NCBI GenBank assembly: GCA_937139035.1
Contig: CAKZPK010000447.1
Location: 1-32,978 of the forward strand
Origin: an uncultured Crocinitomix sp.
Lineage (GTDB): Bacteria > Bacteroidota > Bacteroidia > Flavobacteriales_D > Crocinitomicaceae
Direction: 5' to 3'
Length of the DNA stretch: 32,978 nucleotides
Shown here: in pieces, positions 26,532 through 32,978 of the stretch
How positions within the stretch are numbered: position 1 is the first letter of the stretch
Layout of the letters: every line of letters starts with the position of its first letter
Position numbers and translations under genes: made by a program
The notes under the pieces: model-generated
Told to the model about the DNA's origin: nothing
Database searches by the model: none
What the model saw: the letters and a program-made list of their open reading frames with translations, nothing else

Positions 26532-27662
26532 TTATATGATCTTTAATATTTCATTTGAGTTTTGAATCTCAATGTTAGTTTCTTTAATATCTTGGTTGAT
26601 TACTAGTGGTTTACTTTTAAAAAATTGATAAACTTCTTTCAGTGTGTTGAAATTAAAATCGATTACTTGATTTAACTCAGTTTCACTGTTTATTAGTTTT
26701 ATTGAAATTCGATTTTCTTTAGATGATTTTGATGTAATTGAAATCAAGTTAAATTTACTGTTTAGAAAATCATAACCGTCTTTGAAGATTAGTTTGGCTT
26801 CTACCAACTGTTCTTTAATCTCTATAGTTTTTTGTGAATTGATATTGCGCAAGTAGAAAAATGGCGCTTCACCTTTAATATCTCTTGTTAATTGTTTAAA
26901 GTGCTTTTCACTTATCGTTTTTAAAAGCAAAACTATTTCTGATTTACTTTCTGAACCGTTAAGTTCAATAATGAAGATTTTTATTGTTTTGTCTACATTG
27001 TTAGATGTAAAGAAATCTTTTTTCATTTTTTTGAAATAAGAATTTTCTCCTTTGAAAAATCTAAAACTATTATTGAAGATTACTTTTCTATCATTTTTGA
27101 AAAGCTCGATTAAATCATTTTTAGTACAAGTCCTGTTTGAAATTTGATTAGGTGGATTATCTACAACTAAATTCCTTAAAAAGTTTGATGCTCTACTATG
27201 AAATATAATAGATTCATCTTCATTATAATTAAGTTTCTGTATTTCACGGATAGTTTGTTCTAATTGTATATCAAATTGAGGTGCAAAGTTTAATTTAAAT
27301 GATTTTACAAAATTAGTTTTTTGTTGTTGAGTATAATTTGACCTAGAAGAACCTAAAATGGAATCTATAGAAGTAGACTCTGTGTAACTATTAAAATCAT
27401 TGAAGTAGCAATAAAGAATATATTGTTTTGAATTGTTTTTAATATACTCATCTATTAGCTGTATGACAGGTTTTTTTATTGTAGAAGGTGTAAATTTAGT
27501 TGCTTCTTTATATTTTACTTGCATTACAAAATCGGAAGAATCTATATCTTGATTCTGTTCTATATTAATGGCCTTATTTACATCCGTTTCTTTAAGTATT
27601 TCCAGTATATTTTTGTCAATTTGGTACTCAAACCCCTTTATGGCATAATATCCTCCGTCCAT
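26532..27662 (-). CDS. PD-(D/E)xK nuclease-like protein, Cap4/DUF4297-type N-terminus
   Basis: A 376-aa protein without signal peptide. The N-terminus GGYYAIKGFEYQIDKNIL, followed by NIEQNQDIDSSDFVMQVK, has the pattern of the Cap4/DUF4297 nuclease domain: a GxxYQ-like helix, then an acidic residue (Glu35), Asp41/Asp44 and the QxK of strand 3 (Gln48, Lys50). These would be the PD-(D/E)xK metal and catalytic positions. Residues from about 150 to 376 form a Lys/Asn-rich C-terminal region I cannot assign. A HerA-type ATPase gene starts 1 nt downstream. In DUF4297-HerA defence systems the two proteins assemble into a DNA-degrading complex, and that is the likely role here. The family assignment is from motif reading and is less certain than that of HerA. 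Confidence 0.8.
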   Translation of the reverse strand: MDGGYYAIKGFEYQIDKNILEILKETDVNKAINIEQNQDIDSSDFVMQVKYKEATKFTPSTIKKPVIQLIDEYIKNNSKQYILYCYFNDFNSYTESTSIDSILGSSRSNYTQQQKTNFVKSFKLNFAPQFDIQLEQTIREIQKLNYNEDESIIFHSRASNFLRNLVVDNPPNQISNRTCTKNDLIELFKNDRKVIFNNSFRFFKGENSYFKKMKKDFFTSNNVDKTIKIFIIELNGSESKSEIVLLLKTISEKHFKQLTRDIKGEAPFFYLRNINSQKTIEIKEQLVEAKLIFKDGYDFLNSKFNLISITSKSSKENRISIKLINSETELNQVIDFNFNTLKEVYQFFKSKPLVINQDIKETNIEIQNSNEILKII

Positions 27663-27752
27663 TTTATTGTATTAGTTCTTATTGATTGCTCCATAACTTA
27701 AAATAATTAACAACAGGTGTTTCCAAAAATTGACAACCAGTTAATAAAGCTT

Positions 27753-27768
27753 TTGTTGTAAACAACAA
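27753..27768. repeat. palindrome upstream of the nuclease-HerA operon
   Basis: TTGTTGT (27753-27759) and ACAACAA (27762-27768) are perfect inverted arms with a 2-nt centre, about 90 nt upstream of the nuclease ATG. A weak minus-strand -7-like element (AATTTTTG, 27724-27731) lies between it and the gene. The geometry fits a dimeric regulator's operator, but no regulator gene is adjacent. Confidence 0.35.
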
Positions 27769-27785
27769 TATTAATCTGAACTGAT

Positions 27786-27950
27786 TTACAAAACAAAGAG
27801 AAGTGCCCTACAACCAATATAACTGTCCCAAAGTGCCATCTTTGCTCCCCAATTTTTAAAGAAGAAATACTGATTTCTAATAAAAGTTAATTCTTGACGA
27901 AAACCATCCCAACAAACTAGAGCACTCTTATTCAAGAGAAACAACTGGAG
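27786..27950. other. non-coding block between nuclease operon and next gene
   Basis: The 289-nt gap at 27663-27951 has no convincing gene. This part is less AT-rich than the flanking operon, contains a small hairpin (AGAAAT/ATTTCT, 27863-27878) and repeats the hexamer AGTGCC. It may be a dispersed intergenic element or the edge of the transferred segment. A short minus-strand open frame here runs into the next gene and is not supported. Confidence 0.2.
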
Positions 27951-27951
27951 C

Positions 27952-28338
27952 TTACTTTTTCTTAGGATATGCAATATGAAAGCTAAACGCATATTTGTCC
28001 GGTTCGTAAGCATTTGCTTCGATCACTCTATTTTTTAAGACTTCAATCTCTTTTGCTGCGCCGATTATTTTGAATTCTAGTCTATTCTCATTATAGCTTA
28101 TTAAGCTAATTTTCATAGAGGATATATTGGCTTCGAATTCTACCAATCCTTTAAAGTCATAGTTGAAGTTTAGTAAATCAGAAATGTTGGTTTTATTCTG
28201 CAGTATTTTCTCATCAATAAAACCAGATGAAGGATGCAATGTGTCACCAAGTATGAGGTCTTTTAGTTCCAGGTTTGAATCAAAAAGAATAAGCACCTCT
28301 TTTAAATTGCAGGAAGTTATGTAAATACTACTTTTCAT
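27952..28338 (-). CDS. hypothetical protein in the accessory region
   Basis: Not recognised. A 128-aa soluble protein without signal peptide, beginning with MKSSIYITSCNLKEV and ending with a basic tail (AYPKKK). It alternates predicted strands and helices; FSFHIAYP near the end could be a core strand. It lies between the DUF559-like nuclease gene (51-nt gap upstream) and the nuclease-HerA operon, on the same strand, so it may be part of the accessory cluster. No catalytic or metal motif is visible. Confidence 0.6.
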   Translation of the reverse strand: MKSSIYITSCNLKEVLILFDSNLELKDLILGDTLHPSSGFIDEKILQNKTNISDLLNFNYDFKGLVEFEANISSMKISLISYNENRLEFKIIGAAKEIEVLKNRVIEANAYEPDKYAFSFHIAYPKKK

Positions 28339-28389
28339 TATAATATTGCAATTCTTGTTTATATCACACTAGTGCGGAGAATAAAAAGA

Positions 28390-29091
28390 TTATTTAATCC
28401 ACTTTTTTATCTCGGTGATGATAGTTTCTATGTTTTCGTTAACATCCTTTCCAGTATACCTCAAAACTTGAAACCCAAGTTCTTGTAATTTTCTATCAAT
28501 TCTTTTGTCTCGTTGAGCTTGTTCTTCTGTTCTTTCGTGATAGGTGTGACCATCTGTGTATACACATAATTGCACATTTCCTTTTTCTATATAAAAGTCG
28601 GCAACCGTAAGAACTTCTTTAAAATTATTTTTAGGATTATGGTATGATTTGCCATATGTTGAAATGTTTTTACCTTGCCAATTCAATCCATATTGGGTTT
28701 GAAACCGAACATACTCTTTATTTAATGCTAGAAAGAGTTTTCTCTCGAGCGGACTTTGCAATTCGAAAATACAAGTTAAACAATTGCGGGTTAATTTATA
28801 GCTGCAGTTGCTGCAAAGATCGTCTGTAGCGTAATGTTCATCTAACACAACTGCATCTTCTTTTGAAATGTTTAATTTTTCAAACGTAGTTGTGTTATCG
28901 ATTAGTTCAGAAATACTATCTCTTAACTTTGTTAATTCAGTTAATCCGCAACGTATAGTTTTTTTCCAATGCTGTCCTTTTTCGCTTATTGAAATAAGGT
29001 ATTCTGTAGTTTCAGGTTGAGGATTGGAGTCTAATGAAATTCGTTTAGAAGTGCTTTTAATCTTCTCTATTTCTATTGGAATTTTAGCCAT
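28390..29091 (-). CDS. zinc-ribbon and Vsr/DUF559-like endonuclease-domain protein
   Basis: A 233-aa protein with three parts: an N-terminal region of about 85 residues of unknown fold, a four-cysteine zinc-ribbon-like motif (Cys93, Cys96, Cys104, Cys107), and a C-terminal domain (about 112-233) of the Vsr/DUF559 PD-(D/E)xK type. In that domain Glu116 (SPLERKLF), Asp165 (VADFYI), Asp180 (YTDGHTYH) and the RDKRIDRKLQELGFQVLRYT helix-strand are in the expected order. DUF559 proteins usually have ExDG before the His; here Tyr replaces the Glu, closer to the Vsr style. Role: probably DNA nicking or cleavage in repair or defence. It lies upstream of the nuclease-HerA module on the same strand and may belong to the same defence region. 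Confidence 0.75.
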   Translation of the reverse strand: MAKIPIEIEKIKSTSKRISLDSNPQPETTEYLISISEKGQHWKKTIRCGLTELTKLRDSISELIDNTTTFEKLNISKEDAVVLDEHYATDDLCSNCSYKLTRNCLTCIFELQSPLERKLFLALNKEYVRFQTQYGLNWQGKNISTYGKSYHNPKNNFKEVLTVADFYIEKGNVQLCVYTDGHTYHERTEEQAQRDKRIDRKLQELGFQVLRYTGKDVNENIETIITEIKKWIK

Positions 29092-29116
29092 ATTTAAAGT
29101 GGGTTAATGTTTATAT

Positions 29117-29136
29117 AAAAAAAAGGGTGTCCTTTT
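29117..29136 (-). terminator. rho-independent terminator after the ExbD-like lipoprotein gene
   Basis: Read on the minus strand, AAAAGG (29136-29131) pairs with CCTTTT (29126-29121) across a 4-nt loop, followed by a continuous T-run to 29117. It starts 17 nt after the stop of the lipoprotein gene and would separate it from the nuclease-domain gene. Confidence 0.65.
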
Positions 29137-29152
29137 GGTTTTATAAAAATAA

Positions 29153-29545
29153 CTATTCTTCATCCTCATAAACCAAGATTGGCGAAAGATCATTGTTCTT
29201 GCAAAAGTCAATAAGTTGAAAGACATATACGGTATAGGACTCTTTGTCCGCTGAAATCTTAAGTTTAGTTGTTTTGGTTGTGTCAATTCTATCTAGAAGC
29301 TCTGTTTGAAGTTCGTCAAATTCATACGTTTGATTTTCTAACACATATTCATTATCTGCAGTAATGGTTATTGGAAGTATTACTGCATTAGATTGATGTT
29401 GGTCAACTAATGGAGGAAGATCTATTGATACGGGTTGGCTTATAATGTCGTTTAAACTTTTTTGCTCCGCTTCAGGGACGTCATTTGCGCAAGAAGTAAA
29501 AAATATCACCCCAATTATCAAAACTGTTCTTTGTATACCAATCAT
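29153..29545 (-). CDS. lipoprotein with ExbD/TolR-like periplasmic domain
   Basis: A 130-aa predicted lipoprotein. The signal peptide ends in FTSC with Cys19, followed by a short acidic linker. Residues about 39-127 then read like the periplasmic part of ExbD: the VSIDLPP segment that normally follows the membrane helix, PITITADNEYVLENQTY for the usual 'I-adG-i-ln' strand, DELQTELLD, LKISADKESYTVYVF for the 'v-i-aDk-y-vv' motif, and a last strand ILVYEDE. The N-terminal transmembrane helix with the conserved Asp that couples ExbD to the proton gradient is missing and replaced by the lipid anchor. No exbB/tolQ gene is adjacent. It may bind peptidoglycan or an ExbD partner. It has its own terminator (29117-29136). 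Confidence 0.72.
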   Translation of the reverse strand: MIGIQRTVLIIGVIFFTSCANDVPEAEQKSLNDIISQPVSIDLPPLVDQHQSNAVILPITITADNEYVLENQTYEFDELQTELLDRIDTTKTTKLKISADKESYTVYVFQLIDFCKNNDLSPILVYEDEE

Positions 29546-29580
29546 TAGCTATAAATTTAATACTTAAAAGTAAAATAGAC

Positions 29581-29830
29581 TAGCCTTTCTCTATTACAAC
29601 TCTCTTATGGAGTTCGATCGGTTATCGGCGTTCGTCGGAGAATTGATTTTATCAAAACCGATTGCTAGAAAGATCGGGAAGCTCGCGTTGCGAAGCAGTG
29701 AGATCACCCGACCGCACTTGCAATAGGGGAAGTGAAAATTGATTTGAGAATGCGCCTCTCGGCTCAAGCCCTGCTAGGAGAACTTTTTGGTTCTTTTTGT
29801 TCGAGCAAAAAGAATAATTCATTCAAACAA
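29581..29830. other. non-coding intergenic block with hairpins
   Basis: The 424-nt gap at 29546-29969 holds no convincing gene. This part is richer in G+C than its surroundings and full of short inverted motifs: TCGGG with CCCGA around 29674-29722, and a perfect 9-bp hairpin TTCTTTTTG/CAAAAAGAA (29791-29799 with 29806-29814, loop TTCGAG). The composition and the hairpin resemble dispersed non-coding elements of Bacteroidota genomes. Short open frames across it are not protein-like. Whether it is repeated elsewhere cannot be seen from this window. Confidence 0.35.
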
Positions 29831-29910
29831 AACTAATTGTTACAGACTAAAGTTCATAGCTGCTCCCTTCTTTCGAGTTAGATCCGTATTACACTCAAAT
29901 TACAACCCAC

Positions 29911-29934
29911 AAAAAAAGGGAACCAATGGTTCCC
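29911..29934 (-). terminator. rho-independent terminator after the 50-aa membrane protein gene
   Basis: GGGAACC (29918-29924) and GGTTCCC (29928-29934) form a perfect 7-bp stem with loop AAT. On the minus strand a run of seven T follows (29917-29911). It lies 35 nt beyond the stop codon of the small membrane protein. Confidence 0.8.
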
Positions 29935-29969
29935 TCAAATATTATTATAGACTTATAATTAGTCTGAAT

Positions 29970-30122
29970 TTACTCGTCTTCGTCTAATAATCTTTTTGGA
30001 CGCAACATGTGAACAGCTCCTATGGTTAACCACATTGGAACAGCAACTCCTAAGACAAATGCTAGAAGCCAAAAAGCCATTAAACCAACTAAAAGAAATA
30101 CAGCGAAACCTAATGCGTACAT
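29970..30122 (-). CDS. small membrane protein (50 aa)
   Basis: A 50-residue protein that is almost entirely hydrophobic from residue 3 to about 40 (FAVFLLVGLMAFWLLAFVLG and on), followed by a charged tail RPKRLLDEDE. It probably forms one long or two short transmembrane helices. A longer frame from 30266 exists but would cover the fumC start region and its promoter; the ATG at 30122 sits about 24 nt downstream of an exact minus-strand -7 element and is the likely start. A strong terminator follows. Compact promoter-gene-terminator structure supports it being real. Function unknown. Confidence 0.72.
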   Translation of the reverse strand: MYALGFAVFLLVGLMAFWLLAFVLGVAVPMWLTIGAVHMLRPKRLLDEDE

Positions 30123-30145
30123 GATTATAAGTATTATTTTTGTGT

Positions 30146-30153
30146 CAAAATTA
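30146..30153 (-). promoter_or_regulatory. -7 promoter element for the small membrane protein
   Basis: Read on the minus strand this is TAATTTTG, an exact TAnnTTTG match, ending 23 nt before the ATG at 30122 and giving a leader of about 17 nt. It supports the short start over the longer frame. Confidence 0.5.
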
Positions 30154-30194
30154 TGCCGTAAAGTTAATATTAATTCTTTAAAAAAGAAATAAAA

Positions 30195-31592
30195 ATGAAC
30201 TACAGAATAGAAAAAGATACGATTGGTGAAGTTAAAGTCCCTGCTGACAAATATTGGGGTGCTCAAACAGAGCGATCTAGAAACAATTTTAAGATTGGAC
30301 CTTCAGGGTCAATGCCGCTAGAAATTGTAAAGGGATTTGCGTATCTGAAAAAGGCGGCTGCCTACACAAACTGTGAATTAGGTGTTTTGCCTGCAGAAAA
30401 AAGAGATTTAATTGGACAAGTATGTGATGAAATTTTGGCTGGAAAGTTAGATGACCAATTTCCATTGGTGATTTGGCAAACAGGTTCAGGAACACAGTCT
30501 AATATGAACGTGAATGAGGTGATTGCTCACCGCGCGCACGAATTAGCCGGAAATACTATTGGCGAAGGTGAAAAAACTTTAATGCCAAATGATGATGTGA
30601 ATAAATCACAGTCGTCTAACGATACTTTTCCAACTGGAATGCACATTGCGTGTTACAAAATGATCATGGAAAAAACCATTCCAGGAGTTGAAAACTTATT
30701 GGCAACATTTAGAAAGAAATCTGCTGATTTTGCTGAGGTTGTAAAAATTGGTCGTACGCACCTAATGGATGCTACTCCTTTAACTTTAGGACAAGAGTTT
30801 TCTGGATATGCTTCTCAATTAGATCATGGATTAAGAGCATTGAAAAACACCTTGGCGCATTTGTCTGAATTAGCATTAGGTGGAACAGCAGTTGGAACTG
30901 GTTTGAATACACCTAAGGGTTATGACGTGTTAGTAGCAAAATACATTGCTGAATTCACTGGATTACCATTTATTACTGCCGAGAATAAATTTGAAGCTTT
31001 AGCTGCGCATGACGCAATTGTTGAGTCTCACGGAGCCTTAAAACAATTAGCAGTTTCTTTAAATAAAATTGCGAACGATATTCGAATGATGGCTTCAGGT
31101 CCTCGTTCTGGAATTGGTGAAATTATGATTCCTGCAAACGAACCAGGTTCTTCAATTATGCCAGGTAAAGTAAACCCAACACAGGCAGAAGCTATTACTA
31201 TGGTTTGTGCACAGGTTATGGGGAATGATGTTGCAGTAACAGTTGGTGGAACACAAGGGCATTATGAATTGAATGTATTTAAACCAATGATGGCGGCTAA
31301 CTTATTGCAGTCGGCTGAATTAATTGGAGATGCTTGTAATTCATTTAACGAAAATTGTGCGGTTGGTATTGAGCCAAATCACAATAGAATTAAGGAATTA
31401 TTGAACAACTCATTAATGCTTGTTACGGCTTTAAATACCAAAATTGGATATTATAAAGCAGCTGAAATTGCAAATACAGCACATGAAAACGGGACAACTT
31501 TAAGAGAAGAAGCAGTTCGTTTAGGATATGTTCCTGAAGAAAAATATGATGAGTGGGTTGATCCTACAAAAATGATCGGTGCATTAGATTAA
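30195..31592 (+). CDS. fumC: class II fumarate hydratase
   Basis: FumC reversibly hydrates fumarate to L-malate in the TCA cycle as a metal-free homotetramer. The 465-aa protein matches the family length. The signature [11 protein letters not shown] spans residues 318-328, with the catalytic serine in the mobile loop. [48 protein letters not shown] and ELNVFKPM are the other conserved blocks. The start fits the family N-terminus ([20 protein letters not shown]). It is divergent from the small membrane protein gene; no exact TAnnTTTG is seen on its own strand in the 72-nt gap. It ends at a clear terminator, so it is probably monocistronic. Confidence 0.97.
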   Translation: MNYRIEKDTIGEVKVPADKYWGAQTERSRNNFKIGPSGSMPLEIVKGFAYLKKAAAYTNCELGVLPAEKRDLIGQVCDEILAGKLDDQFPLVIWQTGSGTQSNMNVNEVIAHRAHELAGNTIGEGEKTLMPNDDVNKSQSSNDTFPTGMHIACYKMIMEKTIPGVENLLATFRKKSADFAEVVKIGRTHLMDATPLTLGQEFSGYASQLDHGLRALKNTLAHLSELALGGTAVGTGLNTPKGYDVLVAKYIAEFTGLPFITAENKFEALAAHDAIVESHGALKQLAVSLNKIANDIRMMASGPRSGIGEIMIPANEPGSSIMPGKVNPTQAEAITMVCAQVMGNDVAVTVGGTQGHYELNVFKPMMAANLLQSAELIGDACNSFNENCAVGIEPNHNRIKELLNNSLMLVTALNTKIGYYKAAEIANTAHENGTTLREEAVRLGYVPEEKYDEWVDPTKMIGALD

Positions 31593-31621
31593 TAGTGTAT
31601 TGGATAGAAAATAAATAGAAC

Positions 31622-31658
31622 AAGCGCCTAGTCTTTTTTTTAAGGCGGGCGCTTTTTT
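31622..31658 (+). terminator. rho-independent terminator after fumC
   Basis: AAGCGCC (31622-31628) pairs with GGCGCTT (31648-31654) across a 19-nt loop, followed by a T-run to 31658. It lies 29 nt after the fumC stop and only 12 nt before the thiL ATG. Confidence 0.78.
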
Positions 31659-31670
31659 AATAAAGAGGTT

Positions 31671-32702
31671 ATGGAGAATAGAACAGAGTTGGATGAATTA
31701 GGTGAATTTGGGTTAATTGATAAATTAACGTCAAAGTTTGAGAATAAACAACCTTCCACAATTAAGGGGATTGGTGATGATGCAGCAGTAATTGATATGG
31801 GCGACAAATATCAAGTCGTTTCAACTGATATGTTGGTTGAAGGGGTGCATTTTGATTTGTCATATGCTCCTTTAAAGCATTTAGGATATAAGGCGGTTGT
31901 TGTTAATTTGTCTGATATCTATGCAATGAATGCAGAGGCTACGCAGATTACAGTTTCTATTGCGGCATCTAATCGTTTTTCAGTTGAGGCATTAGAAGAA
32001 ATTTATAAAGGAATTAAAACGGCTTGCGATTTATACAATGTTGATTTAGTTGGTGGTGATACTACCTCTTCACACAGTGGCTTGGTAATTTCTGTTACGG
32101 CTTTGGGCGAAGTTGCTAAAGATAAGATTGTATATAGAAGTGGTGCCAGCGAAAATGATTTGTTGGTAGTGACAGGAAGTCTGGGTGGAGCGTATATGGG
32201 CTTGCAAGTTCTTGAACGTGAAAAAGCCGTGTTTAAAGATAATCCTGACATTCAACCTGCACTAGAAGGTGTTGATTATATTTTGGAGCGTCAATTAAAA
32301 CCGGAGGCTCGAAAAGATATTATCCACTTTTTACATGAATTGGGCGTGCAGCCAACATCAATGATTGATATCTCTGATGGTTTGGTTTCTGAAGCAATGC
32401 ATTTATGTAAACACAGTAATTTAGGATGTGCTATTTATGATGAAAAGCTTCCAATCGACCATGAGACGCATAAAGTAGCACTTGAGTTTGAATTAGATCC
32501 TAGTACATGCGCCCTAAACGGTGGTGAGGATTATGAACTCCTTTTCTCTGTTAAACAAAGTGATTTTGAAAAAATAAAAGGCAATGAATTCATGTCTATT
32601 GTTGGTCACTTTACAGATAAAGGTTCTGGAATGAATGTGATTGAGCGAAATGGTGCAAGTCAACCAATGCAAGCGCAAGGTTGGGATCATTTTATTGAAT
32701 AA
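31671..32702 (+). CDS. thiL: thiamine-monophosphate kinase
   Basis: ThiL phosphorylates thiamine monophosphate to the cofactor thiamine diphosphate with ATP. The 343-aa length is typical for the Bacteroidota form. The conserved Asp-rich metal and ATP sites are visible: GIGDDAAVID near residue 35, STDMLVEGVHFD, VNLSDIYAMNA, VGGDTTSS and, in the C-terminal half, SMIDISDGLVSE and NGGEDYELLFSV. The start is preceded by AAAGAGG five bases upstream, one of the few Shine-Dalgarno-like sequences in the window. It begins 12 nt after the fumC terminator, which leaves almost no room for a separate promoter. Downstream there are only repeats. Confidence 0.96.
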   Translation: MENRTELDELGEFGLIDKLTSKFENKQPSTIKGIGDDAAVIDMGDKYQVVSTDMLVEGVHFDLSYAPLKHLGYKAVVVNLSDIYAMNAEATQITVSIAASNRFSVEALEEIYKGIKTACDLYNVDLVGGDTTSSHSGLVISVTALGEVAKDKIVYRSGASENDLLVVTGSLGGAYMGLQVLEREKAVFKDNPDIQPALEGVDYILERQLKPEARKDIIHFLHELGVQPTSMIDISDGLVSEAMHLCKHSNLGCAIYDEKLPIDHETHKVALEFELDPSTCALNGGEDYELLFSVKQSDFEKIKGNEFMSIVGHFTDKGSGMNVIERNGASQPMQAQGWDHFIE

Positions 32703-32715
32703 GATTGAGTGCGAA

Positions 32716-32978
32716 TGGTGCAGGATTACAAATCCTACACAGCTATGGAAGGTTGTGCAGTCATTGAGTAATTATACAATCGCATATTTCATACACATTG
32801 AGCATTATATAAAGCTTCGCAGGATTTGCAATCCTGCGTTGTGCTTTTGAAGTCCTTCTTTGTTAAGTAGTGATTGGTGCAGGATTACAAATCCTGCACA
32901 GCTATGGAAGATTGTGCAGTCATAGAGTATTTATACAGTAGCATGTTTCGTACTCATTGAGTATTATACTAGGCTTTC
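32716..32978. repeat. direct repeat with 159-bp period carrying REP-like hairpins
   Basis: A unit of about 100 bases starting at 32716 recurs at 32875 with roughly a dozen differences by eye and continues to the window edge. Each copy opens with a hairpin on GTGCAGGATT/AATCCTGCAC with loop ACA: perfect in the second copy (32877-32899), one mismatch in the first (32718-32740). A third related hairpin, CGCAGGATT/AATCCTGCG with loop TGC, lies between them (32818-32838). The layout resembles REP/BIME elements mobilised by IS200-like (RAYT) transposases. No gene is present from 32703 to the end. Confidence 0.75.

Noticed and set aside
27786..28013. 75-aa minus-strand open frame
   Set aside because: It overlaps the better-supported 128-aa gene in another frame and covers the intergenic block.
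29787..29987. 66-aa open frame across the hairpin block
   Set aside because: It spans the hairpin and the terminator of another gene and does not read as a protein.
30123..30266. 98-aa version of the small membrane protein
   Set aside because: It would overlap the fumC start and include its own promoter; the short form has promoter, start and terminator in good order.
32641..32850. 69-aa open frame after thiL
   Set aside because: It begins inside thiL in another frame and runs through the repeat hairpins.
32703..32978. CRISPR array
   Set aside because: There are only two long units with diverged copies and palindromic cores, not short identical repeats with unique spacers.

Overview
The window is chromosomal DNA of a member of the Bacteroidota, most likely order Flavobacteriales. 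The evidence is the low G+C content, several secreted proteins with type IX secretion (T9SS) C-terminal signals, -7 promoter elements of the form TAnnTTTG in place of sigma70 boxes, few Shine-Dalgarno sequences, lipoproteins with short lipoboxes, and a monomeric NADP-isocitrate dehydrogenase. A family near Crocinitomicaceae/Cryomorphaceae is only a guess.

Layout. Positions 1-10064 (+): a VWA-domain lipoprotein, queA, ispD, a thioredoxin-like protein overlapping ispD, two exported beta-rich proteins, icd, and a membrane-anchored TPR/SpoIIE phosphatase. A truncated haemoglobin (-) converges on the phosphatase gene and shares an overlapping divergent promoter region with an OmpA-like gene, which is followed 2 nt later by tsaB. 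Positions 12374-21717 (-): a glycine-rich T9SS protein, gpmI coupled to a histidine kinase through an ATGA overlap, a PKD-domain T9SS protein, and a lectin/PKD/Ig-like protein with a type B (CHU_C) sorting domain. Positions 21828-24669: an ArsC-like reductase, a four-gene minus-strand operon (two unknowns, an NAD(P)-binding protein, a RidA-family protein), a possible gene fragment, and a small exported protein.

Positions 24749-29545 are the accessory part, all on the minus strand. A PD-(D/E)xK nuclease-like protein is followed 1 nt later by a HerA-type hexameric ATPase, in conspicuously AT-rich DNA. This architecture matches nuclease-HerA antiphage modules (DUF4297-HerA type). Upstream lie an unknown 128-aa protein, a zinc-ribbon plus Vsr/DUF559-like nuclease, and a lipoprotein whose mature part looks like the periplasmic domain of ExbD without its membrane helix. 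Core genes return after a non-coding block: a 50-aa membrane protein, fumC and thiL. The right edge holds REP-like hairpins inside a 159-bp-period direct repeat that runs off the window.

Most core genes are separate housekeeping units: tRNA modification (queA, tsaB), isoprenoid synthesis (ispD), central carbon metabolism (icd, fumC, gpmI) and thiamine cofactor synthesis (thiL). Several listed starts are later than the longest open frame, because promoters, terminators, signal peptides or family alignment contradict the longer version. All functional assignments rest on reading the sequence; no database search was run.
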